Assembly: GCA_902626585.1 (NCBI GenBank)
Contig: CACOGA010000013.1
Coordinates: 1-33,721, forward strand
Source of the DNA: an uncultured Bacteroidota bacterium
GTDB taxonomy: Bacteria; Bacteroidota; Bacteroidia; Flavobacteriales; Flavobacteriaceae
Direction of reading: 5' to 3'
Length of the DNA stretch: 33,721 bases
Shown: positions 8,303 through 15,227 of the stretch, one piece after another
How the letters are laid out: the number at the start of each line of letters is the position of its first letter
Position numbering within the stretch: position 1 is the stretch's first letter
The notes under the pieces: generated by a model
Told to the model about the DNA's origin: nothing
Database searches by the model: none
Seen by the model: the letters and a program-made list of their open reading frames with translations, nothing else
Program-made: the position numbers and the translations under genes

Positions 8303-9922
8303 CTAAAATTTGATTTCTTTTGAGTGAATATCAGTAGCTTTATCATAAGGAATATTATCTAACACTAATTTTATAGCACTTATGCGTGCATCTGTTTTCC
8401 TGTCTGCAAGAATAATATTCCAAGGAGCAACTTTAGTATTAGTTTTTTTAAACATTTTGTCCTTATATTTTGTGTATTCATCCCAAAAATCTTGAGCTTT
8501 GCTGTCAACTTCGGTGAATTTCCATTTCTTCAATGGGCTATTTTTAATTTCATTGAATCTCTTTTTTTGGGTTTCTTTTGAAATTGAAAAGTAAAGTTTT
8601 AAAAGTATTATATTATCATCCGTTATCATTTTTTCAAAATCATTTACATAACCCATAAAATTTTCATACTGCTCTGCGGAACAAAAACCATTAACAGGCT
8701 CAACAACTGCCCTATTATACCAAGATCTATCAAAAAAAACAATATCACCATTTCTAGGAAAATGTTCAACATACCTTTGGAAATACCATTGTCCTTGCTC
8801 TGTTTTTGTTGGTTTTGGGAGCGCTACAACTTTTAATTTTCTGGGATTTAAGTTTTGTATAGCCCTTCTAATTGCCCCACCTTTTCCAGCTGAATCTCTA
8901 CCTTCAAAAACTATAATAATTTTTTTATTTTTTTCTGATATCCAATTTTGAAGCTTAATCATTTCGACTTGCAACTTTTTAAGCTCTCTTTCAAACCTAA
9001 CATATCTTAGTGTTTTGGTAAGTGTTGTATTATCCTTTGAGATCAAATCAATGAGTGCTTTATTTTTATTTAAAAGTTTTAAATCTTTTTTTGAGAAATT
9101 AATATTTTTCTCTTTTTTTATGACCGATTGTTTTTTTCTTCGAATTGATTTCTTATTGAAGTTTTTAAATTGAGAAAGTACATACTCTATTGACTCTATC
9201 CTAGCCTCAAGTTTATTATTACTGTCAATTATTTTCCATGGAGCAAAAAGTGAGTTTGTGGCCAAAAACATTTTTTCTTTGTACTGAGTATATATGTCCC
9301 ATCTTTTTTGCCCTTCCATATCAACATCACTAAATTTCCAGGTTTTCAGAGGATTAGATAATCTTTTGATAAACCTTGATTTTTGTTCATCTTTGGTTAT
9401 AGAAAACCACAACTTTATCAAAATTATTCCGTCGTCAATCAACATTTTTTCAAAATCATTAACTTGACTCATAAACAATTCGTAATCGCTTTTTTTACAA
9501 AAATTCATTACGGGTTCTACAATGGCTCTATTATACCAGCTTCTGTCAAAAAAAACAATTTCACCAGGGTTTGGTATTTCTCTTAAATATCTTTGAAAAT
9601 ACCATTGACCTTTTTCAACTTGAGTTGGTTCAGCTAGAGCAACAACACGAGAATTTCTTGGGTTTAAATGTTCAACAAACCTTTTAATTGCCCCTCCTTT
9701 TCCAGCTGCATCTCTGCCTTCAAAAATTATACAAACTCTTTTATTATTTTTACTTATCCAGTTTTGAAGATTAACCAAATCAATCTGTAGTTCAGTAATT
9801 TTTCTGTTATAATTACTTTTTTTATAGATTGTTTCAAAGCGGGTTTTAGATAACTTTTTTTTTAATAAAGACAAAAAACTATCTCGGTCGTTATGCTTAC
9901 TTAATTCATGAATTGATAACAT
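8303..9922 (-). CDS. Two-domain polyphosphate kinase 2 family protein (polyphosphate:AMP phosphotransferase type)
   Basis: PPK2 enzymes transfer phosphate between inorganic polyphosphate and nucleotides. This protein is an internal duplication of the roughly 230-residue PPK2 domain. Each half carries its own Walker A (FEGRDAAGKGGAIKRF near residue 67 and FEGRDSAGKGGAIRRA near residue 339), a lid-region segment (GQWYFQRY) and a Walker B (FFDRSWYNRAIVEPV and FFDRSWYNRAVVEPV). A lysine-rich linker lies between about residues 245 and 300. Two-domain members usually phosphorylate AMP to ADP. The upstream ATG at 9943 overlaps the DUF3127 gene; ATG at 9922, five bases beyond that gene's stop, gives the tidier start (539 residues). 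It follows the DUF3127 gene as a two-gene unit. Exact nucleotide preference cannot be read from sequence. Confidence 0.93.
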   Translation of the reverse strand: MLSIHELSKHNDRDSFLSLLKKKLSKTRFETIYKKSNYNRKITELQIDLVNLQNWISKNNKRVCIIFEGRDAAGKGGAIKRFVEHLNPRNSRVVALAEPTQVEKGQWYFQRYLREIPNPGEIVFFDRSWYNRAIVEPVMNFCKKSDYELFMSQVNDFEKMLIDDGIILIKLWFSITKDEQKSRFIKRLSNPLKTWKFSDVDMEGQKRWDIYTQYKEKMFLATNSLFAPWKIIDSNNKLEARIESIEYVLSQFKNFNKKSIRRKKQSVIKKEKNINFSKKDLKLLNKNKALIDLISKDNTTLTKTLRYVRFERELKKLQVEMIKLQNWISEKNKKIIIVFEGRDSAGKGGAIRRAIQNLNPRKLKVVALPKPTKTEQGQWYFQRYVEHFPRNGDIVFFDRSWYNRAVVEPVNGFCSAEQYENFMGYVNDFEKMITDDNIILLKLYFSISKETQKKRFNEIKNSPLKKWKFTEVDSKAQDFWDEYTKYKDKMFKKTNTKVAPWNIILADRKTDARISAIKLVLDNIPYDKATDIHSKEIKF

Positions 9923-9926
9923 ACTT

Positions 9927-10307
9927 TCAAAAGGGAAGATCATCTAAGTCTTCATCATTTGTTTCAGAGGCTGGTTCAAATGGACTTAAATTATCTAAGG
10001 GAGGTAAATCTTCATTTAAATCTGAGTTGTTATTGATTAATTCAATTCTCCAACCCTGAATTGAATTAAAATATTTTATCTCTTTGGTTTGTGGATTTTC
10101 CCATTCCCTGCCTCTGAGATTAATACTAACTTTAACATTTTGACCTATTTCAAAACCATTTAGAAGCTCAGTTTTATCCTGTACGAATTCAATCGATAAT
10201 GTTTGAGGATATTGTTCATCTGTAGTAACAACTAGTTCCCTCTTTTTAAAAGTTGCACTAATTTCTTGAACCTCTCCAATAACTTTTATTCTTCCTTGTA
10301 CGTCCAT
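9927..10307 (-). CDS. DUF3127 protein with an SSB-like acidic C-terminal tip
   Basis: The N-terminal 100 residues are beta-rich (MDVQGRIKVIGEVQEISATFKKRELVVTTD at the start, GREWENPQTKEIKYFNSI.GW later). This matches DUF3127, a small Bacteroidota family with an OB-fold-like strand pattern. The C-terminal 25 residues are acidic and end DDLPF. This is the same five-residue tip seen on the SSB protein at 26772-27212 in this window, where it docks SSB partner proteins. It precedes the PPK2 gene closely. DNA or RNA binding is inference from the fold and tail, not shown. Confidence 0.85.
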   Translation of the reverse strand: MDVQGRIKVIGEVQEISATFKKRELVVTTDEQYPQTLSIEFVQDKTELLNGFEIGQNVKVSINLRGREWENPQTKEIKYFNSIQGWRIELINNNSDLNEDLPPLDNLSPFEPASETNDEDLDDLPF

Positions 10308-10413
10308 AATATTTTTAATAGAGTTTATGAAGATAGATAATAAATAAGAATTATTGAAGTTTAATTTATATATTAACTAGCCCTATATTTATTTTCGGTA
10401 AGTTTAAATCAAA

Positions 10414-11553
10414 ATGAAAAACAATATTTTCAATAAAAATTGGCTTGTAATCTTAATATCATCGTTGATGGTTGGTGTTATTTTATGGAATACATATGTT
10501 TTCTTTCAAAACTTCAAAATCGAAGAAAGAAATAAAATGGAGTTGTGGTCATTAGCAACCCTGGAACTAATTGATATTGATGGTGAAATATCAAATTTAA
10601 CTCTTGAGGTTCTAAAGAAAAATAAAACAACACCTATGATAAAAATTGATACTGATGGGGTAGTTGAGATCAATAATATTGATGATTTAAAAAAATCAGA
10701 TTCACTTCAGTTGAAAAAATTGATTAAAAAATTTAGTTCTGAAAATGAACCCATAAAAATACTTCTTTCAGGTGAGCATATTTCAACACTATATTATGGT
10801 AATTCTGAGCTACTCAATAAATTGAAATTTTATCCCTTCGCCTTACTATTTATCGCTGTATTATTTGGTTTTGTTGCATTTTTGTTATTTAAAAGTTCAA
10901 AAATAGCAGAGATGAATATGCTATGGTCAGGAATGGCAAAAGAAACAGCCCATCAGATAGGAACCCCACTAACATCGATAATGGGTTGGCTAGAACTATT
11001 GAAAACCTCCTCAAACAAATATAAATACCTAAAAGAGGTTGAAAAAGATGTAGAAAGGCTAAATATTATTTCTGATAGGTTTAATAAAATAGGTTCTAAA
11101 CCAAAACTCTCACATGAAGACATTTGTAAAGAAATTAACAAGACCGTTAATTACCTTGAAGCAAGATTGAGTAAAAAGATTTCATTAGAATTTAAATCCT
11201 CCAAAGAACAAATAAATGCTCTTTTAAATACTCAGTTATTTAGTTGGAGTTTAGAAAATATTATCAAAAATAGTATTGATTCAATTTCAAAAACTGGAAA
11301 AGTTAAAATAAATCTTACAGAAGAGGATGATCATATAAAAATTTATATTTCTGATAATGGATCAGGCATAAAACAATCTTTAAAAAATAAAATTTTTAAT
11401 CCAGGAATCACAACTAAGGAAAGGGGTTGGGGACTTGGGTTGTCACTTTCTAAAAGAATAATTGAAGAATATCATAAAGGTGAAATAAAGTTAATATCAT
11501 CAAATGTTGGGCAGGGAACAAAAATGATGATTAAACTAAATAGAGTGAAATGA
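10414..11553 (+). CDS. Membrane sensor histidine kinase, orphan
   Basis: Two transmembrane helices (about residues 11-31 and 141-159) flank a periplasmic domain of about 110 residues. The second helix is followed almost directly by a dimerisation helix with the phospho-acceptor His near residue 180 (ETAHQIGTPLTSIMGWLELL). There is no recognisable HAMP or PAS domain. The ATPase domain has an N-box (NIIKNSIDS), a G1 box (ISDNGSGI) and a G2 box (GWGLGLSLSK). No response regulator lies beside it, so partner and signal are unknown. HQIGTPL H-boxes of this kind are common in flavobacterial kinases. Its last 18 bases overlap the convergent HIT gene. Confidence 0.92.
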   Translation: MKNNIFNKNWLVILISSLMVGVILWNTYVFFQNFKIEERNKMELWSLATLELIDIDGEISNLTLEVLKKNKTTPMIKIDTDGVVEINNIDDLKKSDSLQLKKLIKKFSSENEPIKILLSGEHISTLYYGNSELLNKLKFYPFALLFIAVLFGFVAFLLFKSSKIAEMNMLWSGMAKETAHQIGTPLTSIMGWLELLKTSSNKYKYLKEVEKDVERLNIISDRFNKIGSKPKLSHEDICKEINKTVNYLEARLSKKISLEFKSSKEQINALLNTQLFSWSLENIIKNSIDSISKTGKVKINLTEEDDHIKIYISDNGSGIKQSLKNKIFNPGITTKERGWGLGLSLSKRIIEEYHKGEIKLISSNVGQGTKMMIKLNRVK

Positions 11554-11934
11554 GTTAGAAATTAGATTTGCTACTTTGATAAAATCGGATTTTGAAATAT
11601 TAACTTTCTCTGAAAAGTTAGCATCTTTCATCTCATTTATCGGAATTAAATGAACATGAACATGTGGAACTTCAAGCCCAATAACAGAAATCGCTACCTT
11701 TTTACATTGAATAACATTTTTAATCGACTTTGCAACTTTACGTGAAAAGAGCATTAGATTTTTATATCTATCTTCCTCTAAATCAAGAATATCATCAACT
11801 TCAACCTTGGGTATACACAATGTGTGGCCAATTGTATTTGGTCTAATATCTAAAAAAGCTAAAAATTCATCATTTTCAGCTACCTTGTAACAAGGAATTT
11901 CTTCATTAATAATTTTACTGAATATAGTAGACAT
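11536..11934 (-). CDS. HIT-family nucleotide-binding protein
   Basis: HIT proteins hydrolyse or transfer nucleotides at a histidine triad. The triad HVHVHLIP is near residues 93-100, preceded by IFSKIINEEIPCYKVAENDEFLAFLDIRPNTIGHTL, the usual N-terminal block. Length (132 residues) is normal. The start abuts the greA stop with no gap, so it is co-transcribed behind greA. Specific substrate is unknown. Confidence 0.94.
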   Translation of the reverse strand: MSTIFSKIINEEIPCYKVAENDEFLAFLDIRPNTIGHTLCIPKVEVDDILDLEEDRYKNLMLFSRKVAKSIKNVIQCKKVAISVIGLEVPHVHVHLIPINEMKDANFSEKVNISKSDFIKVANLISNSFHSI

Positions 11935-12408
11935 CTATCTAGTTATTTCTAGAACTTCAAAATTAATGATACCACTTGGAACATTTATTTGAGCAATTTC
12001 TCCAACTGATTTCCCTAATAATCCCTTTCCGATAGGTGAATTGACAGAAATTTTTCCACTTGCTAAATCAGCTTCTCCGTCGGCTACAATTGTATAATCC
12101 AATATCATATCATTTAGGTGGTTTTTAATTTTTACTTTAGATAATACTAGCACCTTAGAATTATCTAGTTGTGACTCATCTATTACTCTCGCATTGGATA
12201 AAGTTTCTTCAAGCTTTGATATCCTCATCTCGAGCATTCCCTGTGCCTCCTTGGCAGCATCATACTCTGCATTTTCACTCAAATCACCTTTATCCCTTGC
12301 CTCAGCTATTGCATTTGAAGCTTTAGGCCTTTCAACGTCCTTAAGTTGATTTAATTCGTCTTTTAATTTTTTAAGTCCTTCCGCAGTATAATATGAAATC
12401 TTACTCAT
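11935..12408 (-). CDS. greA: Transcription elongation factor GreA
   Basis: GreA enters the RNA polymerase secondary channel and stimulates cleavage of backtracked transcripts. The N-terminal coiled coil holds the family's DKGDLSENAEYDAAKE segment (about residues 38-54), whose acidic tip positions the catalytic metal. The C-terminal globular part contains the SPIGKGLLGKSVGE segment. Length of 157 residues is standard. It is first in a greA-HIT unit, with its own promoter and a stem-loop at the predicted 5' end of the message. Confidence 0.97.
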   Translation of the reverse strand: MSKISYYTAEGLKKLKDELNQLKDVERPKASNAIAEARDKGDLSENAEYDAAKEAQGMLEMRISKLEETLSNARVIDESQLDNSKVLVLSKVKIKNHLNDMILDYTIVADGEADLASGKISVNSPIGKGLLGKSVGEIAQINVPSGIINFEVLEITR

Positions 12409-12445
12409 ATCAATTGTTTTTTACTTTGTGCATATAGTAAAAGAA

Positions 12446-12465
12446 AATCTCGTTTACACGAGATT
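12446..12465 (-). other. Stem-loop at the predicted 5' end of greA mRNA
   Basis: AATCTCG and CGAGATT (7 base pairs) flank a six-base loop. It sits 38 bases before the greA start and directly downstream of the -7 box, so it would be at or very near the 5' end of the transcript. It could stabilise the mRNA or serve as an operator. Neither is shown. Confidence 0.5.
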
Positions 12466-12469
12466 AAAT

Positions 12470-12477
12470 CAAATATA
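12470..12477 (-). promoter_or_regulatory. Candidate -7 element for greA
   Basis: The minus strand reads TATATTTG, a full match to TAnnTTTG. No clear -33 box is present at 19-21 bases. Confidence 0.5.
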
Positions 12478-12518
12478 CAAAATATTTAAATCATACTTAT
12501 TTATTGTATTTTTAGCAG

Positions 12519-12950
12519 ATGGGTTTTAACAAAATAAAATATTTAATTTTTTTAGGGTTAATTATTAGCTGTGTAAAAAATATTGATGACTCAAGATGTA
12601 ATTTCCTTCTTGATCTGGATATTTATTATGAAGTAAATTTAAATCTCCCACAGTATAATGAACTTAATTTTATTAGCAACTCAGTTTACATACCAAATGT
12701 TGGAAATGGTGGGGTTATAATTGTAAACTCAGGAACAGGCTACCTAGCATGGGATGCTGCCGATCCAAACCATACTAACTTGCCATGTTCAGTTCTTACA
12801 ATATCTGGTTTAGAAGCAACCTCAAGTTGTGCGGAGCAAAATACCTACAGCTTAATTACCGGTCAGTCTATAGGGGTAGCATTAACTTGCTCACTTAAAC
12901 CTTACAGGGTTGACTCAAATGGTAATATTTTGATTATTACAAGCTTTTAA
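12519..12950 (+). CDS. Rieske-fold-like lipoprotein lacking iron-sulfur ligands
   Basis: A short signal segment ends in a lipobox (LIISC, Cys18), so this is an exported lipoprotein. The body resembles a flavobacterial family related in pattern to Rieske domains: LPQYNELNF, NSVYIPN, GTGYLAWDAADPNH, then C..L.ISG..A.SSC and YSLITG..., ending LKPYRVDSNGNILII. In true Rieske proteins the two loops carry CxH and CxxH. Here the first loop has NHTNLPC and the second SSCAEQN, so a 2Fe-2S cluster is unlikely. Function is unknown. It is divergent from greA and its last 4 bases overlap the convergent TonB receptor gene. The fold assignment is from memory of related annotations. Confidence 0.7.
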   Translation: MGFNKIKYLIFLGLIISCVKNIDDSRCNFLLDLDIYYEVNLNLPQYNELNFISNSVYIPNVGNGGVIIVNSGTGYLAWDAADPNHTNLPCSVLTISGLEATSSCAEQNTYSLITGQSIGVALTCSLKPYRVDSNGNILIITSF

Positions 12951-15067
12951 AGTTTAAATGTAAATCCAATCAGGAAATTTCTTTTTGCTTGAGGGTAATA
13001 CCCAGTACCTTCAATTGTACTAACAACGTTTGGGTTTGTCCAAGTATCATCATATGTGTAATAATAACCATTAGAAACATATTCTTTATTTAAAATGTTA
13101 TTTATCATTACTGTGAAAATAACTTCTTTAAAATACTTTGATTTTTTAAAGTTGTAGACAAAATTAAGGTCAGTTGTTGAATAGGAGTCAAGCTTCGAAA
13201 CAATTGATTCGGTATTACTCATAAATTGGTCACCAACAAACTTATTTAAAAGTGAAAAATTTAAATCTTGTGTTGGACTAAAAATAACACCAATTGATGA
13301 GACTATATTTGGAGAAAATGAAATATCTGTATCACCCCAATTCAAAACTTGTCCATCAAAATTTGTCTTGTAATCAATATTTTTATTTTGGCTGTAACTT
13401 ATATTTGTTGAAATATCAAGTCTGTTTGTAGCTTTGTACATAGATTCTAGCTCGATTCCTTTTCTATAGCTTTTACCGCTATTTTCTCTAATAGGTGTTC
13501 CAACATCGTCTAGTGCACCAGTTAAAACCAATTGATTTTTATAATTCATATAATATAGATTGGAATTGAAATAAAATTTATTGTTATTGTATTTCCACCC
13601 AAGCTCATAGTCAATCAATTCCTCTGGCTGTATGTTTAAATTATTTTCAAAATCACTTCGTGTAGGCTCCCTAAAGGCTCTAGAAAGTGAAAAATAAATC
13701 TGATTATTGGTATTCATTTTATAATTAAGACCTGCTTTAGGATTAAAAAAAGAATATTTTTTATTTACAGCTAGCTCCTCAATATTTGACGTACTTCCAG
13801 ATGTCGAATAATCAATATTTCTTAATTGTAAATCTGCATAAATACCGATTTCTTCAGAAAACTGATAGATTGATTTTATAAAATTACTAAAGTCTTTCTT
13901 TAGACCATTTCCATTGTAGAAGCGATCTGTAAAATCAATATTTCCTGAATTTTGAGACCATATTGTTTCGCCATAATGATCACCATCATATTCACTGTAT
14001 GTTGAGCCAAAAATTAAATTACTTTTATTTTTAGTGTAATTAAGGTTGAAGTTGGCGACATAAAAACGATTATCCAACCATTTTCTGGTAATAAAGTCTT
14101 CACTTCCATTTTCGTTATATTGCTCATAATAACCCCTTCCATTTGTTAGGTTTAAGCCTAAATTTGATGTTAAATTTGCCGAAATTGACTGTGTCCAATG
14201 AAATTGAAAATGATCTTGTTTATAATTATCAACTTCATTTTCATGGAATCTTTCTTCACCATTCACATCATAATATAAACCAGAAGGATTATAGGTTCTA
14301 TCATTATCTAAAGTCTGAAGATCAATACCATTCCACGCTTGATAAGTTATTTCATGACCTCCAAAATTTAGAAACTTCAATAGCGTTTTATCCTTCTTAT
14401 AGGAAAGCTGAAGAAAATAAGACTTCAAATCAGATGAAGCTCTATCTATATAACCGTCAGAGTCAATTTTAGAGAGCCTGCCGGAAAATTCAAAGTTGTC
14501 ATTTAATAACCCAGTACTAAATCTGAAATTATTTTTTATAGTATTAAAACTTCCAACAGTATTGGCACTTTCGAAATATGGTTCCAAAGAGATCTTGTCA
14601 GTTAGAATGTTTATACTTGCACCAAAGGCACTAGAGCCATTTACAGATGTTCCGATTCCTCTTTGAACCTGTAAATTTTCAACGGAAGAAGAAAAATCTG
14701 GTAAATCTACCCAAAATGTACCTAATGACTCTGCATCATTATATGGAATTCCATTGATTGTTACATTTGTTGATTGTGAATTAATACCTCTAATTCTAAT
14801 CCCAGTATAACCAATTCCTGCACCCGCGTCAGAGGTAGTAACCACATTCGGTAAAAAGTTTAGTAATATGGGAATATCTTGACCTAAATTTCTTTTAGAT
14901 ATTTCTTCCTTTGATACATTATTAAATGCTATTGGAATATTTTCTTTTACCCTAATTGAGGATACAATTACTTCCTCTAAATTTTGAATTTCTAAGGAAT
15001 CAACAACAGATTCCTGAGCGTTTGCTGTAATGCAAAAAGCAAATAATGTAATAATAATATTTCTCAT
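12947..15067 (-). CDS. TonB-dependent outer-membrane receptor under TPP riboswitch control (probable thiamine receptor)
   Basis: After a signal peptide (cleavage near residue 17, ANAQES) there is a plug domain at about residues 30-160: LEEVIVSSIRVKENIP is TonB-box-like, then IRIRGINSQSTNVTINGIPYND and VQRGIGTSVNGSSAFGASINI. A 22-strand barrel follows, with FREPTRSDFENN and a C-terminal aromatic residue (IGFTFKL). Unlike many Bacteroidota receptors it has no N-terminal carboxypeptidase-regulatory domain. A TPP riboswitch occupies its leader, so it is made when thiamine pyrophosphate is scarce and most likely imports thiamine or a thiamine precursor or phosphate. It forms a single-gene unit. 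No thiamine biosynthesis gene is in the window. Confidence 0.93.
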   Translation of the reverse strand: MRNIIITLFAFCITANAQESVVDSLEIQNLEEVIVSSIRVKENIPIAFNNVSKEEISKRNLGQDIPILLNFLPNVVTTSDAGAGIGYTGIRIRGINSQSTNVTINGIPYNDAESLGTFWVDLPDFSSSVENLQVQRGIGTSVNGSSAFGASINILTDKISLEPYFESANTVGSFNTIKNNFRFSTGLLNDNFEFSGRLSKIDSDGYIDRASSDLKSYFLQLSYKKDKTLLKFLNFGGHEITYQAWNGIDLQTLDNDRTYNPSGLYYDVNGEERFHENEVDNYKQDHFQFHWTQSISANLTSNLGLNLTNGRGYYEQYNENGSEDFITRKWLDNRFYVANFNLNYTKNKSNLIFGSTYSEYDGDHYGETIWSQNSGNIDFTDRFYNGNGLKKDFSNFIKSIYQFSEEIGIYADLQLRNIDYSTSGSTSNIEELAVNKKYSFFNPKAGLNYKMNTNNQIYFSLSRAFREPTRSDFENNLNIQPEELIDYELGWKYNNNKFYFNSNLYYMNYKNQLVLTGALDDVGTPIRENSGKSYRKGIELESMYKATNRLDISTNISYSQNKNIDYKTNFDGQVLNWGDTDISFSPNIVSSIGVIFSPTQDLNFSLLNKFVGDQFMSNTESIVSKLDSYSTTDLNFVYNFKKSKYFKEVIFTVMINNILNKEYVSNGYYYTYDDTWTNPNVVSTIEGTGYYPQAKRNFLIGFTFKL

Positions 15068-15117
15068 GAGGTATATAGTTTAAGTTAAGCGGAGTGTTTA
15101 CAAAAACTATATTGAAA

Positions 15118-15192
15118 TTAGATCAAGTTCCTAAACAGCATTACCTGTTCCAGGTTCAATGGGTATAATCTCAGCCTTTAAAGCACCCCTTA
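15118..15192 (-). promoter_or_regulatory. TPP riboswitch (THI element)
   Basis: Read on the minus strand, the element shows the conserved THI-box series in order: AGGGGTGC, then GGCTGAGA, TACCC, TTGAACCTG, a short loop, CAGGTAATGCTG and TTAGGAACTTGATC. CUGAGA and the GAACCUG..CAGGUAAUGC helix are diagnostic of the pyrimidine and pyrophosphate sensing arms. It ends about 50 bases before the receptor start at 15067. No clear intrinsic terminator follows, so control is probably at translation initiation (inference). Confidence 0.93.
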
Positions 15193-15227
15193 TTATTGCT
15201 ATAAATTTACAATATTTTACTAAATAA

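Noticed and set aside
8303-9922. Two separate PPK2 genes or a frameshifted pair
   Set aside because: The frame is continuous through both domains and the linker, so this is one two-domain protein.
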